A DNA stretch of 42,910 bases from a bacterium (GTDB taxonomy: Bacteria > Actinomycetota > Thermoleophilia > Solirubrobacterales > 70-9): assembly GCA_023251975.1 (NCBI GenBank), contig JAHEXU010000001.1, positions 10,048 to 52,957 of the forward strand, given 5' to 3'. Position 1 is the first letter of the stretch; each line of letters starts with the position of its first letter. Positions 24,466 to 32,508 of the stretch are shown in pieces. Below the pieces are notes generated by a model. It had not been told where the DNA came from and did not search any database. It was given only the letters and a program-made list of their open reading frames with translations. A program made the position numbers and the translations under genes.

Positions 24466-25364
24466 AACCGCCCCCGCCAGCTCGCCGGAATCTGTTGGAC
24501 GACCATCTCAATCCCGTCGTCCTCGAATCCGGACTGCTCGAAGTACCAGCGATCGCGGGCGCGGCGGCTGCCCAACCGGTAATAGCTCGCCCAGCCGCGA
24601 GCGAGGTCCTCGCGGCCCCAGCGTCCGCGCCGTCGTTGCCGATGGCGATCCATGCAGGCCCGGTAGTCAACCCGATGCAGGTGCAGCAGGCGCAGGTCGG
24701 GATCGTGGTTGGTCGCGCCGTCGGCGCGAGCGTGAAAGCCCGGACTCCACTCGATCGGCTCGGCGCTGATCGCGGGTTTGTCGTAGGCGTCGTTGGCGAA
24801 CCAAAACCCGCGCTGATCGAGGATCGCCAGCTCCGGCCGTAGATCGGGCTCGCGGTCGGGCAGGTGCAGCAACTCGTAGCCGAGCGGGTTGACGAACGGC
24901 TCTTCGAACTCGTCGAGATAGCGGCCAAGCTCACCGCGCTCCGGGGTCGGGATCAAGATCTCATCGACATCGCAGGTGACGACGAGGTCATAGCCAGCGG
25001 CCAGCAGGCGAGCCTGATGGTGCGACATCACCGCCTGAAATCGCGCCTGGTTGAACTCACCCTCGCCAACCACGGTGCGAACGAACCGTCCGTCCGCCTC
25101 GGCCCCGTCAAGCGAGCCGTCATCGCTGCCGTCATCGAGCACGTAGATGTCCCGAGCCGCGAAAAAGCGCGAGTAGTAGCGGAGCCAAATCGGAAAGAAG
25201 AACGGCTCGTTGTTGACGATCGTGAGGACGGCGCGACGCTTTGCGGCGCCCTTTCCCGGACCCTGCGCGGCGTAGCGCGAGGCCCGATTGTTACGCCAGC
25301 CAGCGAAGAACCGCTGCATCGGATGGGGGTAGTCGGGGCCTTCGACCCGCCGCACGCTCTTCAT
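24462..25364 (-). CDS. Glycosyltransferase family 2/92-like protein (Glyco_tranf_2_4)
   Basis: 300 residues from ATG 25364; the track start 25415 overlaps the divergent sulfotransferase. RRAVLTIVNNEPFFFPIWLR, DIYVLDDGSDDGSLDG and LVVTCDVDEILIP are the family motifs; DVDE is the metal-binding DxD. NQARFQAVMSHHQARLLAAG precedes it as in other family members, and LLHLHRVDYRACMDRHRQRR lies near the end. It shares a reverse-strand operon with the methyltransferase downstream. The sugar donor cannot be deduced. Confidence 0.83.
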   Translation of the reverse strand: MKSVRRVEGPDYPHPMQRFFAGWRNNRASRYAAQGPGKGAAKRRAVLTIVNNEPFFFPIWLRYYSRFFAARDIYVLDDGSDDGSLDGAEADGRFVRTVVGEGEFNQARFQAVMSHHQARLLAAGYDLVVTCDVDEILIPTPERGELGRYLDEFEEPFVNPLGYELLHLPDREPDLRPELAILDQRGFWFANDAYDKPAISAEPIEWSPGFHARADGATNHDPDLRLLHLHRVDYRACMDRHRQRRRGRWGREDLARGWASYYRLGSRRARDRWYFEQSGFEDDGIEMVVQQIPASWRGRF

Positions 25365-25382
25365 CGAGCCCAGATTGTCGCC

Positions 25383-25388
25383 TACGAT
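25383..25388 (+). promoter_or_regulatory. -10 box for the third sulfotransferase
   Basis: TACGAT lies 6 nt before ATG 25395, the leaderless spacing seen repeatedly here. It is within the 30-bp gap between divergent starts at 25364 and 25395. Confidence 0.45.
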
Positions 25389-25394
25389 CGAGCG

Positions 25395-26126
25395 ATGACC
25401 GCGCCGATCGACCAACCCGGGGCAGCCGCGGAGTGTTTTGGGATCGTCTGCCTCGCCCGCACCGGCTCCTCACACCTGGTCGAGCTACTCGACTCGCATC
25501 CCGAGATCCGCTGCTACGGCGAGGTCCTCAACCTGACCCACGGCAGCGACGAGCCGGGATGGCTGGGCGGCGCCGAAACCGACAACCCGTGCGCCCACCT
25601 CGACGCCCTACTCACCGGCCCCGCCGACGCCACCACACCCACCATCACCGGCGTCAAGCTACCCGCCAACTCGCTGCGCGAGCACCCAACGGTTGCGAGC
25701 TGGCTGGCCGACCACCCCCGGCTGCGGATGATCCGATTGCGCCGCATCAACTCGCTGGCGATCTTGGTCTCGCGACGTCTGCTCCGCGCCACCTTGGTTT
25801 CGCAGTCGACCCACGGCGACTACGGCGACACCAGGGTCGAGATCGAACCGCTCGCCTGCGTTCGAGCGCTGCAACGCATCGAGTCCGATGACGCCGGGCT
25901 CGACCGACTGGCGGCCGCCCATCGGCGCTTTGAGATCGCCTACGAGGAGCTTGCCGACCCGGCTCGCCTCGCCGACCTACAGCGCTTCCTCGGAGTCGCC
26001 GCAACCACCCTTCACTCCCGCCATCGCCGGGTACGAACCCGCAGCTTCGCCGCCACGGTCACGAATTGGGACCAGCTGTCATCGCACCTTGCGACAACCC
26101 GGTTCGCGGCGATGCTGGACGAGTAG
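25395..26126 (+). CDS. Sulfotransferase family protein
   Basis: 243 residues from ATG 25395; the track start at 24864 is antisense to the glycosyltransferase. The N-terminal FGIVCLARTGSSHLVELLDS is the PAPS 5'-phosphosulfate loop, and HPEIRCYGEVLN follows as in Stf0/NodH-like carbohydrate sulfotransferases. MIRLRRINSLAILVSRRLL is the 3'-phosphate-binding segment. The C-terminus (HSRHRRVRTRSFAATVTNWD) is likewise typical. It is the third sulfotransferase in the window and the one most like known carbohydrate-sulfating enzymes. Confidence 0.87.
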   Translation: MTAPIDQPGAAAECFGIVCLARTGSSHLVELLDSHPEIRCYGEVLNLTHGSDEPGWLGGAETDNPCAHLDALLTGPADATTPTITGVKLPANSLREHPTVASWLADHPRLRMIRLRRINSLAILVSRRLLRATLVSQSTHGDYGDTRVEIEPLACVRALQRIESDDAGLDRLAAAHRRFEIAYEELADPARLADLQRFLGVAATTLHSRHRRVRTRSFAATVTNWDQLSSHLATTRFAAMLDE

Positions 26127-26130
26127 CGGC

Positions 26131-26136
26131 TACGGT
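26131..26136 (+). promoter_or_regulatory. -10 box for the FkbM-type gene
   Basis: TACGGT lies 6 nt before ATG 26143. The gene would have its own near-leaderless transcript although it follows the sulfotransferase by only 16 bp. Confidence 0.35.
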
Positions 26137-26142
26137 TCGCCG

Positions 26143-26919
26143 ATGTCCGGGGCACCCGACTTCGACCCGCGGCGCGACCTCCACCACCCAAACCCGGCGA
26201 TGGTCGAGTTCCAGGTCAGCGAGATCTTTGACGGGCGCTGGTATGTCGGTGGGCCGATCGAGTTGGGGCCGGGCGCGGTGGTGCTCGACATCGGCGCCAA
26301 CATCGGAGTCGCGGCCAGTTTTTTTGCGGCTGAATGCGGAGCCGCCGAGGTCCACAGCTTCGAGCCGATCCCGGCGATCTACGAGCTGCTGCGCCGCAAC
26401 CTCGCCCGTTTCGAGGCCTGCCGAACCTACAACCACGGGCTTGGCTCGGCCAGCGGTCCGGCCGAGTTCACCTACTACCCGCGAAACGACGCGATGTCGA
26501 GCCGTTTCGCCGACCCGGACGGCGACGAGGTCCTGGTCCGACAAGCGATGCTCAACGTCGGCACTCGACCCGAATATTGCGACGCGCTGCTGCAAGGCCA
26601 CTTCGAGGTCGAGTCGATCGAATGCCCGATCCGCACCCTGGCCGAAGTGATCGCTGAGCTGGCGGCGCCACGGATCGATCTACTCAAGATTGATGTCGAG
26701 CGAGCCGAGGAGGATGTTCTGGCCGGGCTTGACGACCCGGCTTGGCGGCGGATCGACCAGGTGGTGCTCGAGGTTGAGCAGATCGACGGCGAGATCGAAC
26801 GGATCGAGACGCTGCTTGAATCGCGGGGGTTTCGGCTCGAGCGTGCCCAAGAGCCGCAGATGGCGCAGACCGGCGTTTACTACCTGTATGGGAGTTGTAG
26901 GGGCGGCGCCGAGCGCTAG
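26143..26919 (+). CDS. FkbM-family SAM-dependent methyltransferase
   Basis: 258 residues from ATG 26143. AVVLDIGANIGVAASFFAAE (SAM site), EVHSFEPIPAIYELLRRNLA and DLLKIDVERAEEDVLAGLDD are the three family hallmarks. FkbM-type enzymes methylate hydroxyls in antibiotics, glycolipids and exopolysaccharides. It converges on the glycosyltransferase at 26916, and both genes use the palindrome CTAG (26916-26919) for their stop codons. Confidence 0.9.
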   Translation: MSGAPDFDPRRDLHHPNPAMVEFQVSEIFDGRWYVGGPIELGPGAVVLDIGANIGVAASFFAAECGAAEVHSFEPIPAIYELLRRNLARFEACRTYNHGLGSASGPAEFTYYPRNDAMSSRFADPDGDEVLVRQAMLNVGTRPEYCDALLQGHFEVESIECPIRTLAEVIAELAAPRIDLLKIDVERAEEDVLAGLDDPAWRRIDQVVLEVEQIDGEIERIETLLESRGFRLERAQEPQMAQTGVYYLYGSCRGGAER

Positions 26920-28307
26920 CGGCGGCGCAATCGGGCTCGCAGCAGCGCGCCGCGGCGCCAGGCCAGTCCCGCCAGGATCGCCCGCTCGCGGCCGAGCGTC
27001 TCGTTGGCGCCGCGTAGGTCGCGCCCCGACCGCCGCGCCAACCAGACGATCCCGGTTCGGTTGTCGCCGATCGACTCGAGGACCTGGCGGCGCTCCGAGG
27101 TGAGTCGATCGCCGAGTCGGTTCAAGAGGATCCGCCGGGTCAGCATGATCCGGATGAAGACGTTGAAGTAGGGCGAGCGCCAGCCGAGGCGAAAGCGCCG
27201 CCCGCGGAGCCTCCCCCAACCCGCGACGAGGCGCTGACGGGGCGAGCCGCTGTAGCGGCCGAAGGCGTTGGCGCGGAGGTGGCCGAGCGCGGCCTCGTCG
27301 TGCTGGACGTAATCGCTCAGCGGCTCGTCGACGTAGCTGATCGGCCCCAACGCGAGCGCGACCGACGCGATCCAGTGATCGTGAAAGAGCGCCCCGTGGC
27401 GGGGCGGAAACGGAAGCGCGTCGTCGAGCAGCGAGGCCTCGAACAGGCTGGCCGCTCCGGTGACGGTGTTGGCCAGGATCAACGAGCCGAAGTCGGTGTA
27501 GTTGTTGCGGCGCATGGTCCAGTAGGTCGGGGCGATCTCAACACCGCCGCGACTGACCAGCCGCATGTCGGAGTAGACGAGCCGGGAACCCGGCGCCAGC
27601 CCGCCCAGCAGCGCCTCGAGCTTGTGCGGCTCCCAACGGTCATCCTGATCGGCCAGGGCGAGGTATCGGGCGCCACTTGCCCGGCCCAGTTGCAGCGCTC
27701 GCTCGAAGTTCGCGTAGAAGCCGAGGTTCTCGGACCCGACGCTGAGGGCGAAGCGGCGATCGTCGCCGAGCGCGGCAGCGATCGCCGCCCGCCCCTCGGG
27801 GCTCGATCCGTCGTCGCTGATCAGGCACACCCAGTTGCGGTGGGTCTGGGCGCGAATCGACTCGATCTGGATCCCAAACAGCTCCGGGTCGGGCTCGAAG
27901 CAGGCCATGCAGATCGCGACCGGTGCCGCCGCGCCGGCGCCGGGTTCGGGGACGGGCGCCACCGGGTCAGGCGGCTCCGCGTCCACCACCAGCTCGATCT
28001 CTCCGAGTCGGACGGTCCGACCCGAGCGCCGCTCCCGGATCGCCAGCTCAACCTGCCCCGGCGCCAGATCGCGCTCAAAACTTGCGATCGTCCACCAGTA
28101 GCTGGCGCCGTGACGGACGCCGGGAAGCGGCAATCCGGCGCCGAGCAGGGGTTCGAAGCGACCGCCAACACCGAGCTCAAGCCGACCGCTGAGGCGAAGA
28201 TCGGCGCCGCCGCTGCCGTCAATGAAGAGTGCTGATCCGCCGCCGATCGCGAGCCGGCGAGGCAGCGGCGTCAACGTTTGAAGATCGAGATCGTCCCCCT
28301 GACCCAC
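26916..28307 (-). CDS. Family 2 glycosyltransferase with N-terminal accessory domain
   Basis: 463 residues from GTG 28307. The first 125 residues (GGGSALFIDGSGGADLRLSG, PGQVELAIRERRSGR) form a beta-rich region outside the catalytic core. The GT2 domain starts at VAICMACFEPDPELFGIQIE, then QTHRNWVCLISDDGSSPEGR and ARYLALADQDDRWEPHKLEA, the acidic DQDD corresponding to the DxD metal site. HDHWIASVALALGPISYVDE completes the core, typical of rhamnosyltransferase-like enzymes. The basic C-terminal 100 residues may contact the membrane. It probably extends the surface glycan. Confidence 0.87.
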   Translation of the reverse strand: MGQGDDLDLQTLTPLPRRLAIGGGSALFIDGSGGADLRLSGRLELGVGGRFEPLLGAGLPLPGVRHGASYWWTIASFERDLAPGQVELAIRERRSGRTVRLGEIELVVDAEPPDPVAPVPEPGAGAAAPVAICMACFEPDPELFGIQIESIRAQTHRNWVCLISDDGSSPEGRAAIAAALGDDRRFALSVGSENLGFYANFERALQLGRASGARYLALADQDDRWEPHKLEALLGGLAPGSRLVYSDMRLVSRGGVEIAPTYWTMRRNNYTDFGSLILANTVTGAASLFEASLLDDALPFPPRHGALFHDHWIASVALALGPISYVDEPLSDYVQHDEAALGHLRANAFGRYSGSPRQRLVAGWGRLRGRRFRLGWRSPYFNVFIRIMLTRRILLNRLGDRLTSERRQVLESIGDNRTGIVWLARRSGRDLRGANETLGRERAILAGLAWRRGALLRARLRRR

Positions 28308-28373
28308 GCGATCAGGATGTCACAGGGCGGACGCAGCGCCGGGTGCACCCGGCCGGGTTGCTACAAACGGGAT

Positions 28374-29249
28374 GTGAGATTTCGTCGCGGCAAGCGCGAT
28401 GCGGGCGAGACCGCTGCCGAATCGGCGGGCCAGATAACGGCCACGATCGAGATGCCCCAGCTCGCTAGCGACGACCCCAAGCCCGCTGCGGCGAGCGTCG
28501 CGGCGGCGCCGGAGCCGAAATCAGGCCGACTCCGCGGCCGACTCACCCGTGCGAAGGTGAGCGACCCGGCGGCCGCCGACCCCGGCCCGGCGGCCCCGGT
28601 GCCGAGCCCCGAGCCAGCCTCGGAGCAGCCTTCGCAATCGGCCGACCCGGGGGGCGGCAACGACGCCGACTCGATCCGAGACGGCGGAATCGTCTTGCTC
28701 GACGCGCTGAGCGAGCACGTGCCGGGAGCGCGCGAGCACGCCGAGGCAACCGCTACCTATGCGTTCGCAACCAGCGTCGAGCTTGGCGGCTCGCGCGAGT
28801 ACTGCGAGATGGTTCGCGAGGTGGCGCGGCTCCACGAGGTTGGGAAGATCTACCTGTCGCAAGACATCGCCAACGTGCCGCCCGATCAGCTGCTGCCGAC
28901 GGAGCGCCGGGCGATCGAGTCGCACCCGCTGCAGGGGCAGGCACTGCTGATCGGGGCTGGCTTGCACGAGGAGGTCGGCCAGCTCTTGGCGGCGACCGCC
29001 GAGCGCTTTGACGGGCGCGGGCCGAACGGGTTGAACGGGCGGGCAATCCCGCTGGCGGCGCGGGTGATCCGGGCGGCCTGCGTCTACCACCAGGGTACCC
29101 AGCGACGGCGCGGCGCCCGCTGGCGCGGCGAACCTCGCGAGCTCGGGCTGAACGCGATCCGTCGGCAGAGCGGGCGCGAGCTCGACCCCGAGGTAATCGC
29201 GGCGCTGACTCGGGCCGTATCGCGAGCCGCCGCCGCCTCGCGCGAGTAG
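28374..29249 (+). CDS. Degenerate HD-GYP-like protein
   Basis: 291 residues from GTG 28374; ATG 28452 is another possible start, and the track start 28278 overlaps the divergent glycosyltransferase. The N-terminal 90 residues are low-complexity, rich in Pro and Ala. The C-terminal half follows the HD-GYP plan: [79 protein letters not shown]. However the HD pair is HE (LHEVGK) and the GYP motif is lost (GRGPNGL). Such changes usually remove cyclic-di-GMP hydrolysis and leave a binding or sensory role. No response-regulator domain is visible. Confidence 0.7.
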   Translation: MRFRRGKRDAGETAAESAGQITATIEMPQLASDDPKPAAASVAAAPEPKSGRLRGRLTRAKVSDPAAADPGPAAPVPSPEPASEQPSQSADPGGGNDADSIRDGGIVLLDALSEHVPGAREHAEATATYAFATSVELGGSREYCEMVREVARLHEVGKIYLSQDIANVPPDQLLPTERRAIESHPLQGQALLIGAGLHEEVGQLLAATAERFDGRGPNGLNGRAIPLAARVIRAACVYHQGTQRRRGARWRGEPRELGLNAIRRQSGRELDPEVIAALTRAVSRAAAASRE

Positions 29250-29260
29250 TCGGGCCGCCC

Positions 29261-29266
29261 TACAAT
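29261..29266 (+). promoter_or_regulatory. -10 box for the carboxylase beta gene
   Basis: TACAAT ends 9 nt before GTG 29276 and is near consensus. There is no Shine-Dalgarno sequence, so the transcript is probably leaderless or nearly so. Confidence 0.5.
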
Positions 29267-29275
29267 CCTCGCGCG

Positions 29276-30844
29276 GTGCGCCAGAAGAATCCCGAAACGT
29301 TTGACGAGAAGCTGGCCCAGCTCACCGAGCTGCGCCAGCAGGCAATCCATTCCGCCTCCGAAGCGGCGGTAGAAAAGCAGCACGCGAAGGGCAAGATGAC
29401 CGCCCGCGAGCGGATCGAGAAGCTGCTCGACCCCGGCTCCTTCCAGGAGCTCGACACCTTCGTGCGGCATCGGACCTCCGATTTCGAGATGCAAAAGAAC
29501 CGCCCCTGGGGTGATGCGGTTGTCACCGGCTACGGCACGATCGACGGACGCACCGTGTTCGTCTTCAGCCAGGACTTCACCGTCTTTGGCGGCTCGCTCG
29601 GCGAGGTGATGGCGGAGAAAATGTGCAAGGTGATGGACCTCGCCGCCAAGGTCGGGGCGCCGGTGATCGGGATCAACGACTCGGGCGGCGCCCGGATCCA
29701 GGAGGGCGTCGTCTCGCTCGGCGCCTACGGCGATGTCTTTGTCCGCAACGTCCGGTGCTCCGGGGTGATCCCGCAGATCTCGCTGATCATGGGGCCGTGC
29801 GCCGGGGGCGCCGTCTACTCGCCGGCGATGACCGACTTCATCTTCATGGTCAAAGAGACCTCGCACATGTTCATCACCGGCCCCGAGGTGATCAAGACCG
29901 TGACCGGCGAGGAGGTCGAATTCGAGGAGCTCGGCGGCGCAATGACCCACAACTCGAAGTCCGGGGTCGCCCATTTTGCCGCCGAGGACGAGGAATCGTG
30001 CCTCGAGGACGCCCGCTTTCTGGTCGGGTTTTTGCCTTCCAACAACCTCGAGATGCCGCCCCGGGTCGAGCCCTACGACGACCCGAATCGAATGGACCCG
30101 GAGCTTGACTCAATCGTCCCCGCCGACCCGCAAAAACCCTACGACATGCGAGAGGTGGTCGCGCTGATCGTCGATGACGGCGACTTCTTCGAGGTTCATC
30201 AGCACTTCGCGCGCAACATCATCTGCGGGCTTGCCCGGCTCGACGGTTACCCGGTCGGGATCGTCGGCAACCAGCCCGCCTTCTTGGCTGGCGTCCTCGA
30301 CATCGAAGCGTCCGAAAAGGCGGCCCGTTTCGTTCGCACCTGCGACGCCTTCAACATCCCGATCGTCACCTTCACCGACGTCCCCGGCTTCCTCCCCGGC
30401 ACCGCCCAGGAGTGGAACGGAATCATCCGGCACGGCGCGAAGCTGCTCTACGCCTTTACCGAGGCGACGGTGCCGAAGCTGACCGTGATTACCCGCAAGG
30501 CCTACGGCGGCGCCTACGACGTGATGGCCTCAAAGCACATGCTGGCGGACTTCAACTTCGCCTGGCCGACCGCCGAGGTCGCGGTGATGGGGCCGGAAGG
30601 CGCCGTCAACATCATCTACCGCCGCGACATCGCCGGCTCACCAACCCCCGACCAGCGTCGCGAGAAGCTGATGAACGACTACAAGGCCCGGTTCGCGAAC
30701 CCCTACGCGGCGGCCGAGCGCGGCTACATTGACGACGTGATCGTCCCCCGCGAGACCCGCCCGAAACTGATCACCGCGCTGCGCACCCTGCAGACCAAGC
30801 GGGTCGACCAGCCGAAGCGAAAGCACGGCAACATCCCGCTGTAG
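29276..30844 (+). CDS. pccB: Acyl-CoA (propionyl-CoA) carboxylase carboxyltransferase beta subunit
   Basis: 522 residues from GTG 29276. It transfers CO2 from biotin to propionyl- or acetyl-CoA. [60 protein letters not shown] and [20 protein letters not shown] build the N-terminal crotonase lobe with its oxyanion glycines. [20 protein letters not shown] and [20 protein letters not shown] build the C-terminal lobe. Length and motifs match PccB/AccD5. With methylmalonyl-CoA mutase at 1600 it serves propionyl-CoA to succinyl-CoA conversion; no biotin-carrying alpha subunit is in the window. Propionyl versus acetyl preference cannot be fixed from sequence alone. Confidence 0.93.
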   Translation: MRQKNPETFDEKLAQLTELRQQAIHSASEAAVEKQHAKGKMTARERIEKLLDPGSFQELDTFVRHRTSDFEMQKNRPWGDAVVTGYGTIDGRTVFVFSQDFTVFGGSLGEVMAEKMCKVMDLAAKVGAPVIGINDSGGARIQEGVVSLGAYGDVFVRNVRCSGVIPQISLIMGPCAGGAVYSPAMTDFIFMVKETSHMFITGPEVIKTVTGEEVEFEELGGAMTHNSKSGVAHFAAEDEESCLEDARFLVGFLPSNNLEMPPRVEPYDDPNRMDPELDSIVPADPQKPYDMREVVALIVDDGDFFEVHQHFARNIICGLARLDGYPVGIVGNQPAFLAGVLDIEASEKAARFVRTCDAFNIPIVTFTDVPGFLPGTAQEWNGIIRHGAKLLYAFTEATVPKLTVITRKAYGGAYDVMASKHMLADFNFAWPTAEVAVMGPEGAVNIIYRRDIAGSPTPDQRREKLMNDYKARFANPYAAAERGYIDDVIVPRETRPKLITALRTLQTKRVDQPKRKHGNIPL

Positions 30845-30858
30845 GGGTCGGGCGACCC
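30845..30858 (+). terminator. Possible hairpin after the carboxylase gene
   Basis: GGGTC at 30845-30849 pairs with GACCC at 30854-30858 around a GGGC loop, starting at the base after the stop codon. The stem is short and no T-run follows, so the call is weak. The position between convergent genes suits a terminator. Confidence 0.3.
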
Positions 30859-30900
30859 TGGGCGACCCTCCGCCCTTGCACCGACGGGGGGCCTCGCTCC

Positions 30901-32475
30901 CTACCCGTCTGGTTCGACGTTTCCGGCCATCGCTGCGGCAGGTTCAGGCGCCGCGGCCAGGCCTCGGTACTCATAGGCATCGAGCGGGAAGTTGGCGGCG
31001 TCGGCGAGGGCGCGACGAGCGCTGGTCGGGCGCAAAAACGGGGTGTCACCGTGATGGTCAAAGTAGTAGCTACGAGCTCCGGCGCAGTTGCCGACGTGCC
31101 ACAGCGAGCGGCCGAGTCGGCTGACCGCGTCGGCGGTCCAGTCCTCGGCGAGTTGGCGGCGCACCTCGACGACCGGGGTTTGGCGGCGCCCCGCCTCCTC
31201 GATCACCCGGATGATGTGCCGCGAGGCGCTCTCGACCAACTGATGCCAGGCCGCGCCGACCCAGCCGTAGGGTCCGAAGATGAAGAAGTGGTTGGGCAGG
31301 CCCCGGACGCTGACGCTGTGGTAGGAGGTGGCGCGGTTTCGCGCGCAGTGCTCGGCGAGATCGAAGCCGTCGCGACCGCGGACCGGATTGATTCGGTAGT
31401 TCGCCGGGTCGCCGGCGACCCGGAACCCGGTTGCGCAGATCAAGACATCAACCTCGCGTTCGTCGCCGTCTACGGTCCGGACCCCGCGCTCGGTGATTCG
31501 CTCGATCGGCGCCGTCACCAGCTCGACGTTGTCGCGGTTGAAGGCGCGAAGATAGGAGTTCGAGACGATCGGCCGCTTGCAGCCGATCTCGTAGTCCGGC
31601 GTCAGCTTGCGGCGAGTCGTGGGGTCGCGGATCTGGCGGTACCAGAGGTTTCGTCCCAGCCAACCGCCGATTCGGGTCACCCAGCCAAAGCGGTCGTGAC
31701 GAACAACGATCCCGATCAGCCCCGCCTCGACGACCGCCGACAGCGAGCGGTAGAGCAGCCGCTCGATCGCCGGGACTCGCCGCAACAGGAATCGCAACGG
31801 CCGCGGGTTTGGCGGATCGAGCTTCGGCCCGACCCAAATCGCGGTCCGTTGGTAGACATCGAGCCGCGCCGCCTGCTTGGCGATGATCGGGACGATCTGG
31901 ACCGCACTGGCGCCGGTTCCGATGATCGCGATCCGTTTCCCGGTCAGCTCGACCGAGTGGTCCCAGTCCGCCGAGCGCAGGAGCTCGCCGCCAAACCGCT
32001 CGACCCCGGGGATCTCGATCGGCTTCGGATTGATGAACGCACCGACCGCGCTGATCACCCAGCGCGCCGTCACCTGCTCGCCGTTGACCGTGAGCCGCCA
32101 CCATCCGTTTGCCGGATCCCATTGACGCTCGGCAACCTCGCTGTCGAGCCGAACCAGCCGCCGCACCTCGTACTTCTCAGCGCAGTGATCGACGTAGGCC
32201 TTGACCTCGCTGCCGCTGGCGTAGGTTCGTCGCCACTCCGGATTGAGTTCGTAGGAGAACTGATAGGCGTGAGCCGGAATGTCGACGGTCAGGCCGGGGT
32301 AGGTGTTGGCGTTCCATGTCCCGCCAATGTCGTCGGCCCGCTCAAAGATCGCGATCTGCTCGATCCCGGCCCGCCGCAACTCGATCGCCGCGCCGATCCC
32401 ACCGAGACCGGCGCCGATTATCGCGACCTCAAGATCCGGCGCCGTTCGCAGCACCACCCCACCGTACCGCGTCAA
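30901..32475 (-). CDS. Flavin-containing monooxygenase, Baeyer-Villiger type, with altered fingerprint
   Basis: 524 residues from TTG 32475 (GTG starts a few codons on are alternatives). VAIIGAGLGGIGAAIELRRA is the FAD-binding Rossmann motif and AIIGTGASAVQIVPIIAKQA the NADPH one. Between them VERFGGELLRSADWDHS occupies the Baeyer-Villiger fingerprint FxGxxxHxxxW(P/D), but the His is Arg. IFERADDIGGTWNANTYPGL and GPYGWVGAAWHQLVESASRH are standard for this class. The enzyme would insert oxygen into ketones or oxidise a heteroatom; the Arg change could alter coupling or chemistry. It is next to a lipid acyltransferase, which suggests lipid or steroid-like substrates. Confidence 0.87.
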   Translation of the reverse strand: MTRYGGVVLRTAPDLEVAIIGAGLGGIGAAIELRRAGIEQIAIFERADDIGGTWNANTYPGLTVDIPAHAYQFSYELNPEWRRTYASGSEVKAYVDHCAEKYEVRRLVRLDSEVAERQWDPANGWWRLTVNGEQVTARWVISAVGAFINPKPIEIPGVERFGGELLRSADWDHSVELTGKRIAIIGTGASAVQIVPIIAKQAARLDVYQRTAIWVGPKLDPPNPRPLRFLLRRVPAIERLLYRSLSAVVEAGLIGIVVRHDRFGWVTRIGGWLGRNLWYRQIRDPTTRRKLTPDYEIGCKRPIVSNSYLRAFNRDNVELVTAPIERITERGVRTVDGDEREVDVLICATGFRVAGDPANYRINPVRGRDGFDLAEHCARNRATSYHSVSVRGLPNHFFIFGPYGWVGAAWHQLVESASRHIIRVIEEAGRRQTPVVEVRRQLAEDWTADAVSRLGRSLWHVGNCAGARSYYFDHHGDTPFLRPTSARRALADAANFPLDAYEYRGLAAAPEPAAAMAGNVEPDG

Positions 32476-32508
32476 CGGCCGCTGCGGGGAGACGCGCCCG
32501 ACTTGGTT

